A stretch of 64,000 nt of DNA from Chaetoceros tenuissimus (taxonomy: Eukaryota > Bacillariophyta > Thalassiosirophyceae > Chaetocerotales > Chaetocerotaceae), in contig BLLK01000074.1 of assembly GCA_021927905.1 (NCBI GenBank), positions 558,001 to 622,000 of the forward strand, written 5' to 3'. The number at the start of each line of letters is the position of its first letter. Within the stretch, counting starts at the first letter, position 1. The notes below the pieces were generated by a model. That model did not search any database. It was not told where the DNA came from and saw only the letters and a program-made list of their open reading frames with translations. Shown in pieces: positions 1 through 11,966 of this stretch. A program made the position numbers and the translations under genes.

Positions 1-414
1 GAATGATGATCACTGCGATTTCTAATATTTATAAAGTCCATGATTCTTCTTTCCTTTAGTAAGTAATGGGATGCAATTGTTCTGTACGATTGGATCAGTT
101 CCAATTTGTTCCTTTTGAGCGATTTTATGTACTTGGAAAGATGTTATGGCGCACCTTGATCAAGATTGATGGCTGTCTATTTATTTCAGTTTTGGCGATT
201 GCAAAGAATGATCGCCAAAACTTTTTGTGTACATCTATTTTAGCTGTAATAGACATTTTGATAATTGTCATTGAGGCCATTTGAGACTGTCCCTCAGATA
301 TCTTAGAAAGTGTTCGATGAGTGAGATGTTGATGTGATCTTCAAACAGATGAAACATTCCTCTTGAATGAAATCAAACATAATAATTCCTTGATCATCAA
401 CAAAGACATCACCA
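1..414. other. Intergenic, no convincing gene
   Basis: AT-rich sequence upstream of the asparaginase gene. A 72-codon open frame on the plus strand (66-284) has no recognisable domain and no family resemblance, so I do not call it. The stretch should hold the promoter of the downstream gene, but I see no specific site. Confidence 0.5.
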
Positions 415-2086
415 ATGAATAAATTGATTAGACTATCTAGTTTAGCACATAAGATTGGAACAAGAGGCTCCAGTGCGAGAGTCACTTCTTTCTTCCCCCA
501 AAGATTTTTAACTACCTCTACCACAGACGACGAAAAGAAAGATACAATCCAAAAGAAGGAACCAACATCAAAGCAGCCATCACTACCAACTGTAGAGAAA
601 ATATTACAAGATGCCTACTTCAAACCAGCAGGACCGATGCATGATGGTGTATCCGTCATCAAGGGTAATCCAAATGATGAAACGACACTCATTACTCCAG
701 AAGATTCACAATACTTTATACCACAAGTTGAAACCATGTATGATGAACGAAAGAAAAAGAAGCGGGTTTTAGTATTGGCCACGGGTGGGACTCTTACTAT
801 GGCACCTTGTCCAGAAAAAGGAGGAGCGTGAGTAACTGATTCTACTAGATTCATGAGTTAGTTCACCATAGGTGATGTTTCTCATTTTACTTTTTTCATT
901 TTCTAGATTGGCACCAGTTCAAGGTGCAGTTACGAATTATATGAAAGAAATGAAGGAATTAAATGATGAAAATATGCCTGAAATTGTAGTACATGAATAT
1001 AAACCATTTTTGGATTCAAGTGATATGGGTCCCAATGAATGGGCAGTGTTGGCAAGTGATGTAAGATCAAATTACTATCACTTTGACGCGTTTGTAATTC
1101 TGTGTGGAACGGATACCATGAGTTATACAGCGACTGCCTTGAGTTTTCTATTGGAGAATTTAAATAAGCCTGTTGTGTTTACTGGGAGTCAGATTCCATT
1201 GTCGGAACCATATAATGATGCTAGAAGGAATTTAATCATGGCTTTGATTTTTGCTACAAGAGATTCTATTCCGGAAGTGTAAGTTTGTTCTATTATTTGT
1301 AGAAAATGTGTTTCTACTTAGTTTCATTATACTCATAAAAAACTTTCTGCAGGAGTATCTTTTTTCATGATAGATTACTACGAGCTTGTCGAGGTGAGTT
1401 GATTGAGAATCCTATCATGAAATTTGCAGATATCTTTTTCAAAACTAATGAAATTCTCTACTTTTCATGCTTTAGCCACAAAAGTTAATACGCATAGGCT
1501 AATGGCCTTTGATTCACCAAACATGGATCCATTGGCAAAGATTGGAATCACTATAGATGAAAATGAACATTTGAGTTTACCTAGAGCAAGAGGAGCATTA
1601 AGAGTACATTCTCGAATGGATACACGTCTTCTGACGTTACGCCTTGTACCAGGATTCGACGATGGAGTCTTGCGTCAAATTGTCAATTCTAATGATTTAA
1701 AAGTATTGGTGTTGCAACTCTACGGAACTGGAAATCTCCCTTCTGTCAAGGATAGTCTTGTGCAACTCCTTGCCGATGCAGTAGATAAAGATATTCTAGT
1801 AGTAGCATCGACCCAATGTCATACGGGCAGTGTCATGATGGGTCATTATGCAACTGGTATAGCATTGAAAGAAGCAGGTGTGGTATCTGCCAATGACATG
1901 ACATTGGAAGCCATCAGTTGCAAAGCAGCCTATCTATTAGGAAGAGGCGATTTGACAGTAGATCAAGTTGGTAATTTGATGGATGTAAGTTTACGCGGCG
2001 AAGTCACTCCATCGGCAGCATTGAATCCACCTCCATTTGCAAATGCCTATCAAAGAGCTTCTCGTAAAGGAAAGATTTATTTATAG
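415..2086 (+). CDS. L-asparaginase (type I/II fold), four exons
   Basis: This enzyme hydrolyses asparagine to aspartate and ammonia. Exons by GT-AG sites and frame: 415-827, 907-1278, 1353-1393, 1476-2086, giving about 479 residues. The first catalytic threonine motif, ATGGTLTM, lies around residues 122-129. The second, CGTDTMSYTA, has its Thr-Asp pair at about 206-207. Further family signatures are GSQIPLSEPYNDARRN, the exon 3/4 junction reading ATKVNTHRLMAFDSPN, and a C-terminal domain with QCHTGSVMMGHYATG. The first ~115 residues are Ser/Thr/Lys-rich and start with MNKLIRLSSLAHKIGTR, which looks like a mitochondrial presequence (inference). The ATG at 415 is the first in frame. The small exon 3 (41 nt) is required to restore the HDRLLRACRA strand. 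Cytosolic location cannot be excluded. Confidence 0.9.
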
Positions 2087-2170
2087 GTAATTAATTGACA
2101 AACTCTGTAGTAGTTATAAAGTTAGATATGTATTAATTTGTAATTTTGAAATGTCCATTTCTCATATAAT

Positions 2171-3132
<962 letters not shown>

Positions 3133-3450
3133 TTATGTGTTTTTTTTTTTGGAGGTGGACTTGCGTACTTTTGTTATTACTGTAGGAAAGATACACTGTT
3201 TTTTCGATCGTTGAAAAGATTTTGTATCAAACACGTCATTGGCTAGGGGCGTAGCTGTGAGAATGATGTAGAGTGTACGTACTTGATAATTTGATGCTTG
3301 TTTCTCAGCCAACCATTTTTCAGAAAGGAAAGTCGGATGTTGAAGAAGAACGCATCTTTCTTTTCTTTTGATTTGATCTGAGTACAGTACATGGACATCA
3401 CTTTCAATCATATTAGGTCACTCTAGGCTAGGCTAGGAAAATATATAGAA

Positions 3451-4479
3451 ATGATACTGATAGACACTTTATTACTGCTTTTCGTAATGCAAATAGGATG
3501 TCTTTTGACAGCAGAGGCATTTCAATCATCGTCAAGAATAAGAAGAAAAGTAATAATAGAAAGAAGGAGGAAGAATGGTTCTCGGCTTTTACTACCAAAT
3601 GTATCGTCATCGAAAAAATCATTGTATGTACATCAACCAATACAAGAATTAACTTCGATAACTGATGAAAAAGCAATAGAACAAGATCATAGGATACAAG
3701 AAGAACCAACAAATGAAAATAGTGAAAAGTCCATCGTATCATATCCAAAACATGTTGCATTTATATGCGATGGCAATTCACGATGGGCAAAATTACACCA
3801 AAATGATTCTAGTACCTATAAAGGACATGCACAAGGAGCCAACACCGTTCTCAACCTCGTCAAAGTCATTTCGGAACAATATACTTCTATACAATATATT
3901 ACAATCTATGGATTCTCATCGGAGAATTGGTCAAGGTCTAGAAATGAAATTAAAGATATTTGGAATGTGGTACAATCCACTGTGAGTCAAGTTTTGAATG
4001 AGAAATTGTATGAAAGGGTTAAAATACACGTGATTGGTGATTTAGACGATGAGAGGATACCTTGGTCTTTAGCAACCAGTCTCAAGAATTTACAAAATAA
4101 AAGTCGAATAGGTGATGAGAATAAAAAAGTGGCTCTTTGTCTTGCGATTAATTATGGTGGGAGGAGTGATATTTTACAAGCTAGTAAAAAGTTGGCTCGA
4201 TTGATTGCTTCCAAGGATGTAGATGGGAATGATGACACGTGTGTAGAAGAAACTTTTGAATCGTTGCTTTCGACAAATGGAATACCCGATCCTGATTTAG
4301 TGGTGAGGACTGGTGGGGAGCAGAGGATATCGAATTTCTTGATTTGGAATATAGCCTATGCTGAATTGTACTTCACAGATACTCTATGGCCTGATTTTGA
4401 TGAGGCGGAGCTGAATAATGCTCTCCAATGGTATAGTCATCGAGAGCGTAGGTTTGGAGGACGGAGAGAAGAGGTATGA
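3451..4479 (+). CDS. Plastid cis-prenyltransferase (UppS/DHDDS family)
   Basis: This enzyme condenses isopentenyl diphosphate in the Z configuration to make polyprenyl diphosphates. It is one exon of 342 residues. The active-site motif ICDGNSRWAKLH carries the catalytic Asp at about residue 107, in the place of the usual MDGNxRWA. It is followed by GHAQGAN, the conserved FSSENWSRS, and the C-terminal RTGGEQRISNFLIWNIAYAE, with ELYF and an RERRFGGR tail. The N-terminus is a signal peptide (MILIDTLLLLFVMQIGCLL) followed by TAEAFQ, a plastid targeting signature, so a plastid product is inferred, possibly a carrier lipid or a short cis-prenol. The spacer to the upstream fabG gene (about 340 bp, divergent) probably holds both promoters. 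Confidence 0.9.
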   Translation: MILIDTLLLLFVMQIGCLLTAEAFQSSSRIRRKVIIERRRKNGSRLLLPNVSSSKKSLYVHQPIQELTSITDEKAIEQDHRIQEEPTNENSEKSIVSYPKHVAFICDGNSRWAKLHQNDSSTYKGHAQGANTVLNLVKVISEQYTSIQYITIYGFSSENWSRSRNEIKDIWNVVQSTVSQVLNEKLYERVKIHVIGDLDDERIPWSLATSLKNLQNKSRIGDENKKVALCLAINYGGRSDILQASKKLARLIASKDVDGNDDTCVEETFESLLSTNGIPDPDLVVRTGGEQRISNFLIWNIAYAELYFTDTLWPDFDEAELNNALQWYSHRERRFGGRREEV

Positions 4480-4615
4480 TAGGAAGTTCCATTCCTTGTA
4501 CTATGATTTCAGTTTTTAAATAAGAGTTTTGACAGTGGGATCTTCAATTGTATGTAATCATGTATTTTTAGCACGTGTTGAGAAAAGACTCATCTATCAA
4601 GTCGAAGCAGCAAAT

Positions 4616-5030
4616 ATGGAATTGCCAAAGAAAGCCTTTCTTATCTTCATAGGATGTACAATCCTAGCTGCGCTAGTATCGCTAGTCGCTAGTATCACCA
4701 TCTTCTATCTCTAACAACTCGACTGAGTCCGGTTCAGATAGCAGTCTTCGAAAGCTTGCACGTACAGCTGGTTATATGAAGCACAACGAACGCTTCAGTC
4801 ATCCATATGATAAGACTAACGATCGCATCAAAAACCGCAAAGATTTCAAACATGCTGTACGTAATGAGATCAAAAGAAAATGATGAAGGATAAAGCCGTT
4901 AGGGATTACTACAAGGCTGCAAATGATGGAGACAAAGAAAAATATCTGAACGATAAAGCGTGGAGAAGGAGCAAATGGACACAATTGCAGCAGAAAAGAA
5001 GAAACTTGGTAAAGGTAAATGGCAGTAAAT
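4616..5030 (+). pseudogene. Possible small or decayed gene, two short open frames
   Basis: I do not recognise this. An ATG at 4616 opens a 32-residue peptide with one clear membrane helix (FLIFIGCTILAALVSLVASI). A Lys/Arg-rich open stretch follows at about 4727-4880 (SLRKLARTAGYMKHNERF). It then shifts into another frame at about 4877-5030 (DYYKAANDGDKEKYLNDKAW) and stops at TAG. The two basic stretches read like one continuous protein interrupted by a single-base shift, or like neighbouring exons. No donor/acceptor pair that I tried joins them cleanly. It may be a short gene with unusual introns or a remnant. Confidence 0.25.
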
Positions 5031-5728
5031 AGCTAGCTAGTGTTTCCATATCATGTTCCTAGATGATCATGAGAAAACATTACTGTCTCTCTATTCGAAT
5101 CTCTAAATTGTATGCATGTATAAAAATAAACTCAATTAGTATCAGATTGTATGAACTATTACGGAAATCTATCCGCACTGTAGGAAGAAGGTGGATTTTT
5201 CTTATTATACTCATAAGTATATATCAAGAGTAGTATCTTGCTTGAAACTTTACTAAGAGTATCATAGCCGAACCCAAAGCATATGTCTCGATTCCTAGAT
5301 ACTCCATCTGGGTCATCTAGCTAAGGCCTCTCGACAAAGTTTGTTCTTCTCTAATGATTCTGGCTACTAATGGTACTATCTTCGTCCAAGCCTCCGCTAA
5401 GAACTTCTGCAAATTAGTCATGACAACCATCATCTCCCGGCCCTTCTTGAAAATATGTCCATGTTGCTAGTTTGCAACAGGATATTTCGATGTTATTCCT
5501 CGAAGTAATTTTCACAATCTTTTTGGAAGAAGAGATATCTAATTTCTATATCTAGCTTTTTTCAAAATCTAACTCATATTCATTTTGAAATGAGATGATT
5601 CAGTCTTGTCATTGACATTTGCCATTCGTGCAAATTGGTAGCCGTTTGATCGGTGTATTTGTTGTGTGTACGCTCGACTCTACGTACAAACAAAACAAAA
5701 AAGCAAATGAAAATAAATATATTCCGTG
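5031..5728. other. Intergenic, nothing recognised
   Basis: AT-rich, stop-rich on both strands. I see no RNA gene, no repeat and no homology. It should contain the promoter of the secreted-protein gene that starts at 5729. Confidence 0.4.
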
Positions 5729-6479
5729 ATGAGGTCTCTTGCTACTGCTGTATGTCAAGCGAAGATGTGTATATTCTTGTTCCTCATCTTGAGTACTTTT
5801 TTACTTTGTAGAGTTGCCGCTGCATCCACTTTCGATCAGGTAAGCAAGAGCGAAGAAGAAGTCAGTATAGTAGAGCTACAGTTTCTTTTTGCTACTTACT
5901 GCTAGCGTCACATGATAATTAAGATATAAAGATATACTTGGATGTCACTAACAATCGTTTCTCAATGCTTCACAACTTTCACTGATATAGATGGAAAAAA
6001 TGGAACGAACTTTTGAGGGTACTTCAACATTATTTGGAGTGTGTAAGTTAAAAGGAAAGCAAAGAAGCAAATTCATCAAAGCAATCACGAATGCATTCCC
6101 TACAGAATTGAATGCAAGAGTGGTAAATATGTCTCTAGTAACCAAAAAATGCGCTGAAAAACTGCCAGATACAAAAAATAAAACAAAAGAAGACGCGTAT
6201 CATCTCATTCTAAATTCCAGTATGAAGTTTGAATTCACTGTAACGACAAAATTTACAAACCTTGATATTAACAATGTCAGAATTGAAATGGAAGAAAACC
6301 TTTTCAAGTATTTTGACATTGCGAGTCGGATTTCATTTGTAGATACAACTTTGCATTCCGAATCTGTTCTTGCTCAAATACAGGATATGTTGGAATCTGT
6401 CAATGACCAGGCATTGAAGGTTAAAGCACTCGCTGAGAAAGCCAAAATTCAAGCGTTTTTGATGGGGAAGACCTCTTGA
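5729..6479 (+). CDS. Secreted or membrane-anchored protein of unknown function, two exons
   Basis: Exon 1 (5729-5839) encodes a signal-like peptide, MRSLATAVCQAKMCIF followed by the hydrophobic run LFLILSTFLLCRVAAA. A 151 bp intron with a GTAAGC donor and ATAG acceptor leads to exon 2 (5991-6479), in phase 0. The product is about 199 residues. The mature part is Lys/Glu-rich and helical, with a predicted amphipathic C-terminal helix (SVNDQALKVKALAEKAKIQ). No domain is recognised. The ATG at 5991 could start a 162-residue version without the signal peptide. I prefer the two-exon model because the upstream exon has perfect splice signals and codes for a typical signal sequence. Confidence 0.6.
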
Positions 6480-6848
6480 GCAGATGATTATTTTGTAGTA
6501 GGGGTGAGCTTTTATGTTCGGACAATGGCTCCGTTTATGTATATATAGTATATAGTAATTGAAAAATACAAGTTGGTGATGGTTCGAAGTATTCAAGAAG
6601 ATGATTAGGTAGTGAGGGTTAAGATAGAAGATGATTAGGCATAACACACATATTGAAGAAAACGAGTACGACCAACATGACTTATACAAACTCATGATAC
6701 CTTGCATCTACTTCGTTTTGACAACATTTTCGTTCAGGAAATATACACACACTCATAGGTTGCATCTCCTAGTACATTTTAAACCCATATCGTTTTAAAA
6801 CGCTAAACATCATAACTACTAATCAAAAATAATAACTTCTCTCTTATA

Positions 6849-7568
6849 TTATCCTTTCAACCAACCCTTTCCTTTCTTCTTTTCGGGAGCAACCCCCATA
6901 AGATTATTCCCAGCAAGTTTCATCATTTCCGAAGCATACAACATTCTCTGTCCAGATACTTTCGTTTCTTCCATCTCAGTATCAATTTTTTGTATCGCCA
7001 GTGCAAGTATTTCCAATTCCTTTCCCGATTCATAAAAATTCTTTCCAATATCCGCTACAGTCTCACGTTTGACAATACCCGCACCAGCCTGTTCCATATA
7101 TGTTGAATAATTTGTCATACTCGGCAAAACTTCCTTTTCCAAAATATGTTTCAAATCAAGCATCTCATCGACTTGCGCATCATCTATAGCTTTCAAAAGA
7201 TGATTTTCCACACATTCTAAAAAGCATGTAGCAGATTCACGTAATTCATCACTCACAAGTTCCGCAGCCGTTTTAAATCTACAACTTGCCGCAGCTTGTG
7301 CGATACAATCTCCTGAATTTCTGATATTGGCTCCAGTAGAGGATAGACCACCACCATAAATGTCTAATTTTGGATTGGAGGTTGCGTCAATTAATAATTC
7401 ACCTGATCGTGCGAGTGCTTTACCAGCGTCCATTAATGGTACTGCTGCCGGTTTGAGACTGAATAGTTTGGTAGAAGAAGGAGATGTACTTTTTGTGTAT
7501 GTAGATGTGAATGCCATGGAGAGAGATGGCAGAAGTGTACATATTGACAATATCAGTGAGTACTTCAT
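6849..7568 (-). CDS. Plastid-targeted helical protein of unknown function
   Basis: A single exon of 239 residues. The N-terminus, MKYSLILSICTLLPSLSMAF, is a signal peptide ending in a SMAF/T cleavage motif typical of diatom plastid proteins. It is followed by a Ser/Thr-rich transit segment (TSTYTKSTSPSSTKLF). The mature part is nearly all helical, with repeated patterns of small residues (GKALARSGELL, GANIRNSGDCIAQAA, GKNFYESGKELEILALA). This suggests two or three related helical hairpins. The C-terminus is basic (EKKKGKGWLKG). I do not recognise a family. A plastid location is inference from the targeting peptide. The neighbour at 7965 also encodes a plastid protein, divergently. Confidence 0.7.
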   Translation of the reverse strand: MKYSLILSICTLLPSLSMAFTSTYTKSTSPSSTKLFSLKPAAVPLMDAGKALARSGELLIDATSNPKLDIYGGGLSSTGANIRNSGDCIAQAAASCRFKTAAELVSDELRESATCFLECVENHLLKAIDDAQVDEMLDLKHILEKEVLPSMTNYSTYMEQAGAGIVKRETVADIGKNFYESGKELEILALAIQKIDTEMEETKVSGQRMLYASEMMKLAGNNLMGVAPEKKKGKGWLKG

Positions 7569-7964
7569 TTTATAAGTTTAATTATACTTGAATGACAACG
7601 CTAGTAATACAAATGAGAATACTTCATTCAATGTATTTCATCCATTACTTGGTTTTCTTGGATCTTTCTCGATGACGGGCAGGAGGACAGGTATGTTACA
7701 ACTTACTAAATGGTATCTTTAAGCACCCTCTAAGTTTGTAATATACTTACATTGGGGGTATAGATTAATCCTAAATATAAATATTCTCAAAATACGTGTG
7801 ACGATCTTTCTCTCACTTTTCTTCTTCACTTCAACCACACATCGCCTTTCAAATAGAAGCATAGACCTATTTACTTTCTTATTAAAGCTCTCCTCTAGCT
7901 GGTCAAGTCAAGCTACTCTTATTCTTCTAACCTATCTCTCCTTCAATATAAATAATACATAAAA
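7569..7964. other. Divergent promoter region
   Basis: About 400 bp between two divergently transcribed plastid-protein genes. Pyrimidine-rich just before the ATG at 7965. No defined regulatory motif was recognised. Confidence 0.4.
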
Positions 7965-9038
7965 ATGAAGAGCATCTACACTCTCATGGCAATCTTGTGC
8001 CAATCTCATGCATTCGTCACTCCCTCTTCTTCCACTACAAGTCGTCCTTCTCTATCTTTACAAGCAGCAACCATTACAGAAGGAATTACCAAAGAAATTA
8101 AAAAACAAGGCAATGGAGAACCAATCCGATTCGGACAAGTAGCAACCGTATCTTATAAATGCTACACCAATGACTCTTCTCAACCCTTTTCACAATCACC
8201 AAAACAAAAAATGGTGGTGGGTGATGGAGTCATGATTGATGGATGGGACAAGGCATTGATGAGTATGACTGTTGGTGAATCTGCTTCGATTGAAATTGCT
8301 TCAGAAGTTAGTGATTTGTATGGATATGGTAGTGACGGTGTCAAGGGATTTATTGAAGGAAATGCCAAGTTGAGGTTTGATATTGATGTTTTCGAGGTGG
8401 AGGAGCAAAAGAGTATGGGAGTCAGTGGTCTTGCGGGTGTTACTGGTATGACTGGGAGTGGTGATCTTGGTGCTTTGGATCCAAGTAAGCCGGTGAGTGC
8501 GAACGAGCGACAGCGAAGTGAGCAGCGAGTGTTAGCGAACGCTGACTTGATGTACAGTACTTCATCAGTTCAGCTCACGAGTGTGTTTATCGGGACATGA
8601 ACTTTGTGATTCTTTTACATATGTCTTCTATGTCTTTCTTGCAATCATCATCTAATCATCATCTCTTCTCTTCCTATAACTTCCTTCAACCCACAGAGAA
8701 CACCAGAGGCAATTGCAGCAGCATACAAAGCACGTCAAACACAAATGGCACTCGATAAAGCAGAAGAAAAGGAAGGACTCGAGGGATGGATTGAAAAAGC
8801 GAAATCATTCTATTTCTTTGGTTTCTTTGAAGGTGAAACAGGAGAACAGGCACCATGGATTTTGAGACCTTCGATAACTTTTCCAATTGCTTTTGCAGTT
8901 GTAGGAGCTGGATTTTATGCGACTTTTGCACTTGGTGGTATTAGTGAGAGAGGAGCGCAAGTCAAGGATGAATTGGATGATATTGTTTTGACTTTTAATT
9001 TGGTGAAACAGGCGGTTGTTGTTGCTTTGAATATGTAA
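7965..9038 (+). CDS. Plastid FKBP-type prolyl isomerase with C-terminal membrane anchor, two exons
   Basis: A peptidyl-prolyl cis-trans isomerase of the FKBP family, about 289 residues, from exons 7965-8492 and 8697-9038 (phase 0). A signal peptide (MKSIYTLMAILCQSHAFVTP) with a SHAF motif points to the plastid. The FKBP core spans about residues 42-148: RFGQVATVSYKCY, then VVGDGVMIDGWDKALMSMTV with the conserved GW turn, GESASIEI, and the closing strand KLRFDIDVFEVE. The acidic/charged exon 2 ends with one membrane helix (ITFPIAFAVVGAGFYATFAL) and a short tail, so the isomerase is probably tethered to a thylakoid or envelope membrane (inference). The intron begins with a GCGA-rich stretch unlike the AT-rich surroundings. 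Confidence 0.85.
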
Positions 9039-9137
9039 ACGATAATTGGAACAAGAACTATACTATATAGAAATAGAACAGAAACTTCATTTGTGTATTT
9101 TATATTTTATATATCATACTGTATATATATTTTCAAC

Positions 9138-10263
9138 TTATACACCCTCTCGGTGCTTGTGCATGACTCCAGCATTTCCCATCATATCACTCAAGGTAGA
9201 CTTTCTCACCAATGGTGCAGACATTTCTTCATCCTTCTTTTCTTCCGTACGAATGTTTCTTCCCGAGGCATATCCACCTTGTCTATTGGTAGGATCCAAT
9301 TCATGTGCACCTGCACCTTGAGCCTTTTCAAATCTCTTTTGTGCCCTCTTACGTTCAAGTTCCTTTCTCAACCAATGATCAGCCACAGCCAACATTTTAG
9401 CAGGATGTTTCTCCAATTTAAGTTGCTGATAGTACTCCAACTCCTCCAATTGTCCCTGCCAGCCAGTATCACCATTATCTGTCAAATATGTCAAATGAGT
9501 CGGCCAATCATCCAACCCATCGAAAATATGTGTAGCGTAAATAATAGTCGCACCACGTTCTTGACTTTCATTCTCGAGCCATCGTAATAAATCTTGTCGA
9601 ACGCATACATCCAAACTAGTGGTGATTTCATCTAGTAACAAAACTTTGAAAGGACGAATGAGACCCAACAACAATTGGACACGACGACGTTGACCATCGG
9701 ATAATTGATGCATTCTCCAGTGTAGATCAATTCCAAGCATTTCGACAAGTTCATCGCGTCTTTCTGGATAGGATTGTTGAAGACGTTCCATCATTTTATG
9801 TACTGGAATGTCCGCCACTAGAGATTGGTAAATTGTATATTGTTAGAAATATGCACATGTATAGAAAAATATATTTCTATTATATATAAATATAGAGTAA
9901 CTTACTCAAAGGAACACCTGTTCCAGCAAAAGCAACGGTTCTCATTCCCCAATCACAGTCCAAGTAAGCTCTGTGAAAATTCAACTTTGTATCACGAAAC
10001 GCATTCAATCCCAAAACTTTGATATCACGTTCAGCCTTGGCCAAATGTCTACCCGCTAAAATACGCATCAGGGTAGATTTTCCAGATCCATTGGCTCCAA
10101 TTAATAGACATCTTGATCCTGTTGGAAGTTCCAAGTTGAGATCGTTGAGAATGACATTGTTGGGGTTGGAGTCGTATGCAAATGTTAGGCCTTTTACTTC
10201 GATTGCGTTTGGTCCGTAGTCTGGAACCTTTGGTAGTGGCTTTGGTTTTGGGAATTCAGACAT
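9138..10263 (-). CDS. Soluble ABC ATPase, CAF16/ABCI19-21 type, two exons
   Basis: An ABC ATP-binding protein without membrane spans. The coding sequence is complement(9138-9817, 9906-10263), about 345 residues. Walker A is GANGSGKST. The signature is unusual, [15 protein letters not shown], with D in place of the common G. Walker B is [12 protein letters not shown], followed by the H-loop ATHIF. The opening [16 protein letters not shown] is the typical first strand. This exact arrangement belongs to the yeast Caf16 / plant ABCI19-21 group, known to associate with the CCR4-NOT complex in yeast. A role in RNA metabolism here is inference. The C-terminal tail ([16 protein letters not shown]) is Gly/charged and probably disordered. 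The 88 bp intron has GTAAGT...CTAG ends. Confidence 0.88.
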
Positions 10264-10838
10264 GCTTGCTTTTATATATTATGCAGTCAATGAGTACTAT
10301 CAATACCAATAGTGAATTGCAATGCTTTTTCAAAGAACAAACTGTGTGTGATGACGAGATAAAATGTGACTGGATAGCACATGACTCATTGGCCTCTCTT
10401 GGCATGTGATTATCCTCTTTGGGTAGGTAGACAAACATAACGGATAACTTTCTTTCGTAACTTCTTTTTCATTGTCATTATTTGGAAATTGATCTTTTTA
10501 GATGGATTTGATGATACGTTGAACAATGGAATTACTCATGTCATCCATGATGAAACAAAATAAACCATTTTTTTATTTTAATTAATAAATATTTTTATAG
10601 ATCATGTCTTCACTTATGCATTTTCATTTTCACAAGATGGTACGTAGAATTCTTGAAATCGTCGATCTTGAGGTGAGGCCTTACAGTTACAGATATGAAG
10701 GCACATAGTACTTGCGTTTTTCTTGTATTTATATTATATTTTTCTACTATTAGATATTTTTTTTCCTCGAAGTATTTACAATTACTGAGGATTCATATGG
10801 ATAATTTGAAATAACAAGAGGAATGTTCTCTTGATTCA
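10264..10838. other. Intergenic, nothing recognised
   Basis: Strongly AT-rich with poly-T/A runs near 10560-10760. No coding or RNA signal seen. It separates two minus-strand genes and must hold the promoter of the ABC ATPase and the 3' end of nothing visible upstream. Confidence 0.4.
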
Positions 10839-11966
10839 TTACCACACTTTCCAAGAGCATTGGCTCTTGCCTATATTTGCATCATCAAATGTATCACCAT
10901 ACATGGTGGACTCATCATGGGATGTGTCGTCGCTATAATAAGATCTAGTATCGTCGTATTCTTCACTATTGTATGTAGAGCCATAGTCTTCGCTTTCTTC
11001 TACCACATCGGATGAAATATTGAGTTGAACTCTCTTTTGTTGTTTGATTGGCTTTGAAATAACCTTTTCTTCCTCTGCAACGTTTGTTCTTTCCGTTTCT
11101 TGCTCTTCTTCATGTTGAACTCTCTCCTTTTCTTCGGAAATAAATGCCTTGTCTTGCTGTTCCTGATTTTGTAACTCGGAGAGACGGCCCTTGAGCTTCT
11201 TGATTTCAACTAGAGTTACTTCTTCACCCTTGTTTTCAGCTGGAGTCATGGTGGTATCTTGTATTTTATTCTTCAAAATACCAATTGGTCGTTTGATGGA
11301 ATGACGGTTAAGATCGACTTCGTCTAAATGATCTCTCAAATCTTTTAGACTGTTTCTACAGTACTCTGTTCTTTTCAACATTTCTTCTCTCTTGGCCTTC
11401 ATTTCTTGACGCAAAATGCTTCTTCTGATTTCTCTGTCATTTTGCATTTGTTCTTTTCTTGAGCTTCCAGTGCTACTGTTGGCACTGCTTGTATCTACAC
11501 CATCGCGTCTTTCATCTTTTGCAGCGTCTCTAAAAGAACCATCGTTGGAAGAAAGGTTGCTAGACTGTGAGTTTTTTCTCTCCATCATTTTCTCATGTTG
11601 CTGTCTACGATATTCAATAAAAGTATCGCTTCTACCTGCAGAAGAAGGTCTGTAACTGCTATGAGCTGCATTGGACATGGAAGAAGAAAATATACTATTT
11701 TCAGAAGACTGCTTCTTTTCAATGAACTTGAGTCTATCGCTAGGAACAGCGGTTCTCGGTCTTTCAACAGGAATAAAGGAAGTAGATGCTCTACGGCCCT
11801 GACTTGTAATTGGTCTCATTGGCAAATTGTTTGTATAATCTTTTCTTTGAGATTTGACTGGAGCAGTGAATGGACGAGTTGGAATGTGTTCTGCCTCATC
11901 TCCGGAATCAGTAAGTGCACTCAAATCATTGTGGATAGTATCAATCATTTTTACTAGATGTAACAA
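10839..11966 (-). CDS. Disordered and coiled-coil protein with repeated RPxTA-like motifs
   Basis: A single exon of 375 residues; the start may be the first ATG or the second, seven codons later. No catalytic domain. The N-terminal third is Ser/Arg-rich and repeats a short pattern: TRPFTAP, MRPITSQ, RPRTAVP, YRPSSAGR. The middle is a long charged coiled coil (SILRQEMKAKREEMLKRTEY, then LKDLRDHLDEVDL and KKLKGRLSELQNQEQQD). The last ~60 residues are very acidic and Tyr/Ser-rich (SYYSDDTSHDESTMYGDT). Such Arg-Pro-x-Thr/Ser short motifs are often seen in cytoskeletal or centriolar proteins, but this is only a hint. Function unknown. Confidence 0.65.
   Translation of the reverse strand: MLHLVKMIDTIHNDLSALTDSGDEAEHIPTRPFTAPVKSQRKDYTNNLPMRPITSQGRRASTSFIPVERPRTAVPSDRLKFIEKKQSSENSIFSSSMSNAAHSSYRPSSAGRSDTFIEYRRQQHEKMMERKNSQSSNLSSNDGSFRDAAKDERRDGVDTSSANSSTGSSRKEQMQNDREIRRSILRQEMKAKREEMLKRTEYCRNSLKDLRDHLDEVDLNRHSIKRPIGILKNKIQDTTMTPAENKGEEVTLVEIKKLKGRLSELQNQEQQDKAFISEEKERVQHEEEQETERTNVAEEEKVISKPIKQQKRVQLNISSDVVEESEDYGSTYNSEEYDDTRSYYSDDTSHDESTMYGDTFDDANIGKSQCSWKVW

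Noticed and set aside
66-284. 72-codon frame at the left edge
   Set aside because: No domain, no signal peptide, no start context, AT-rich shadow-like composition.
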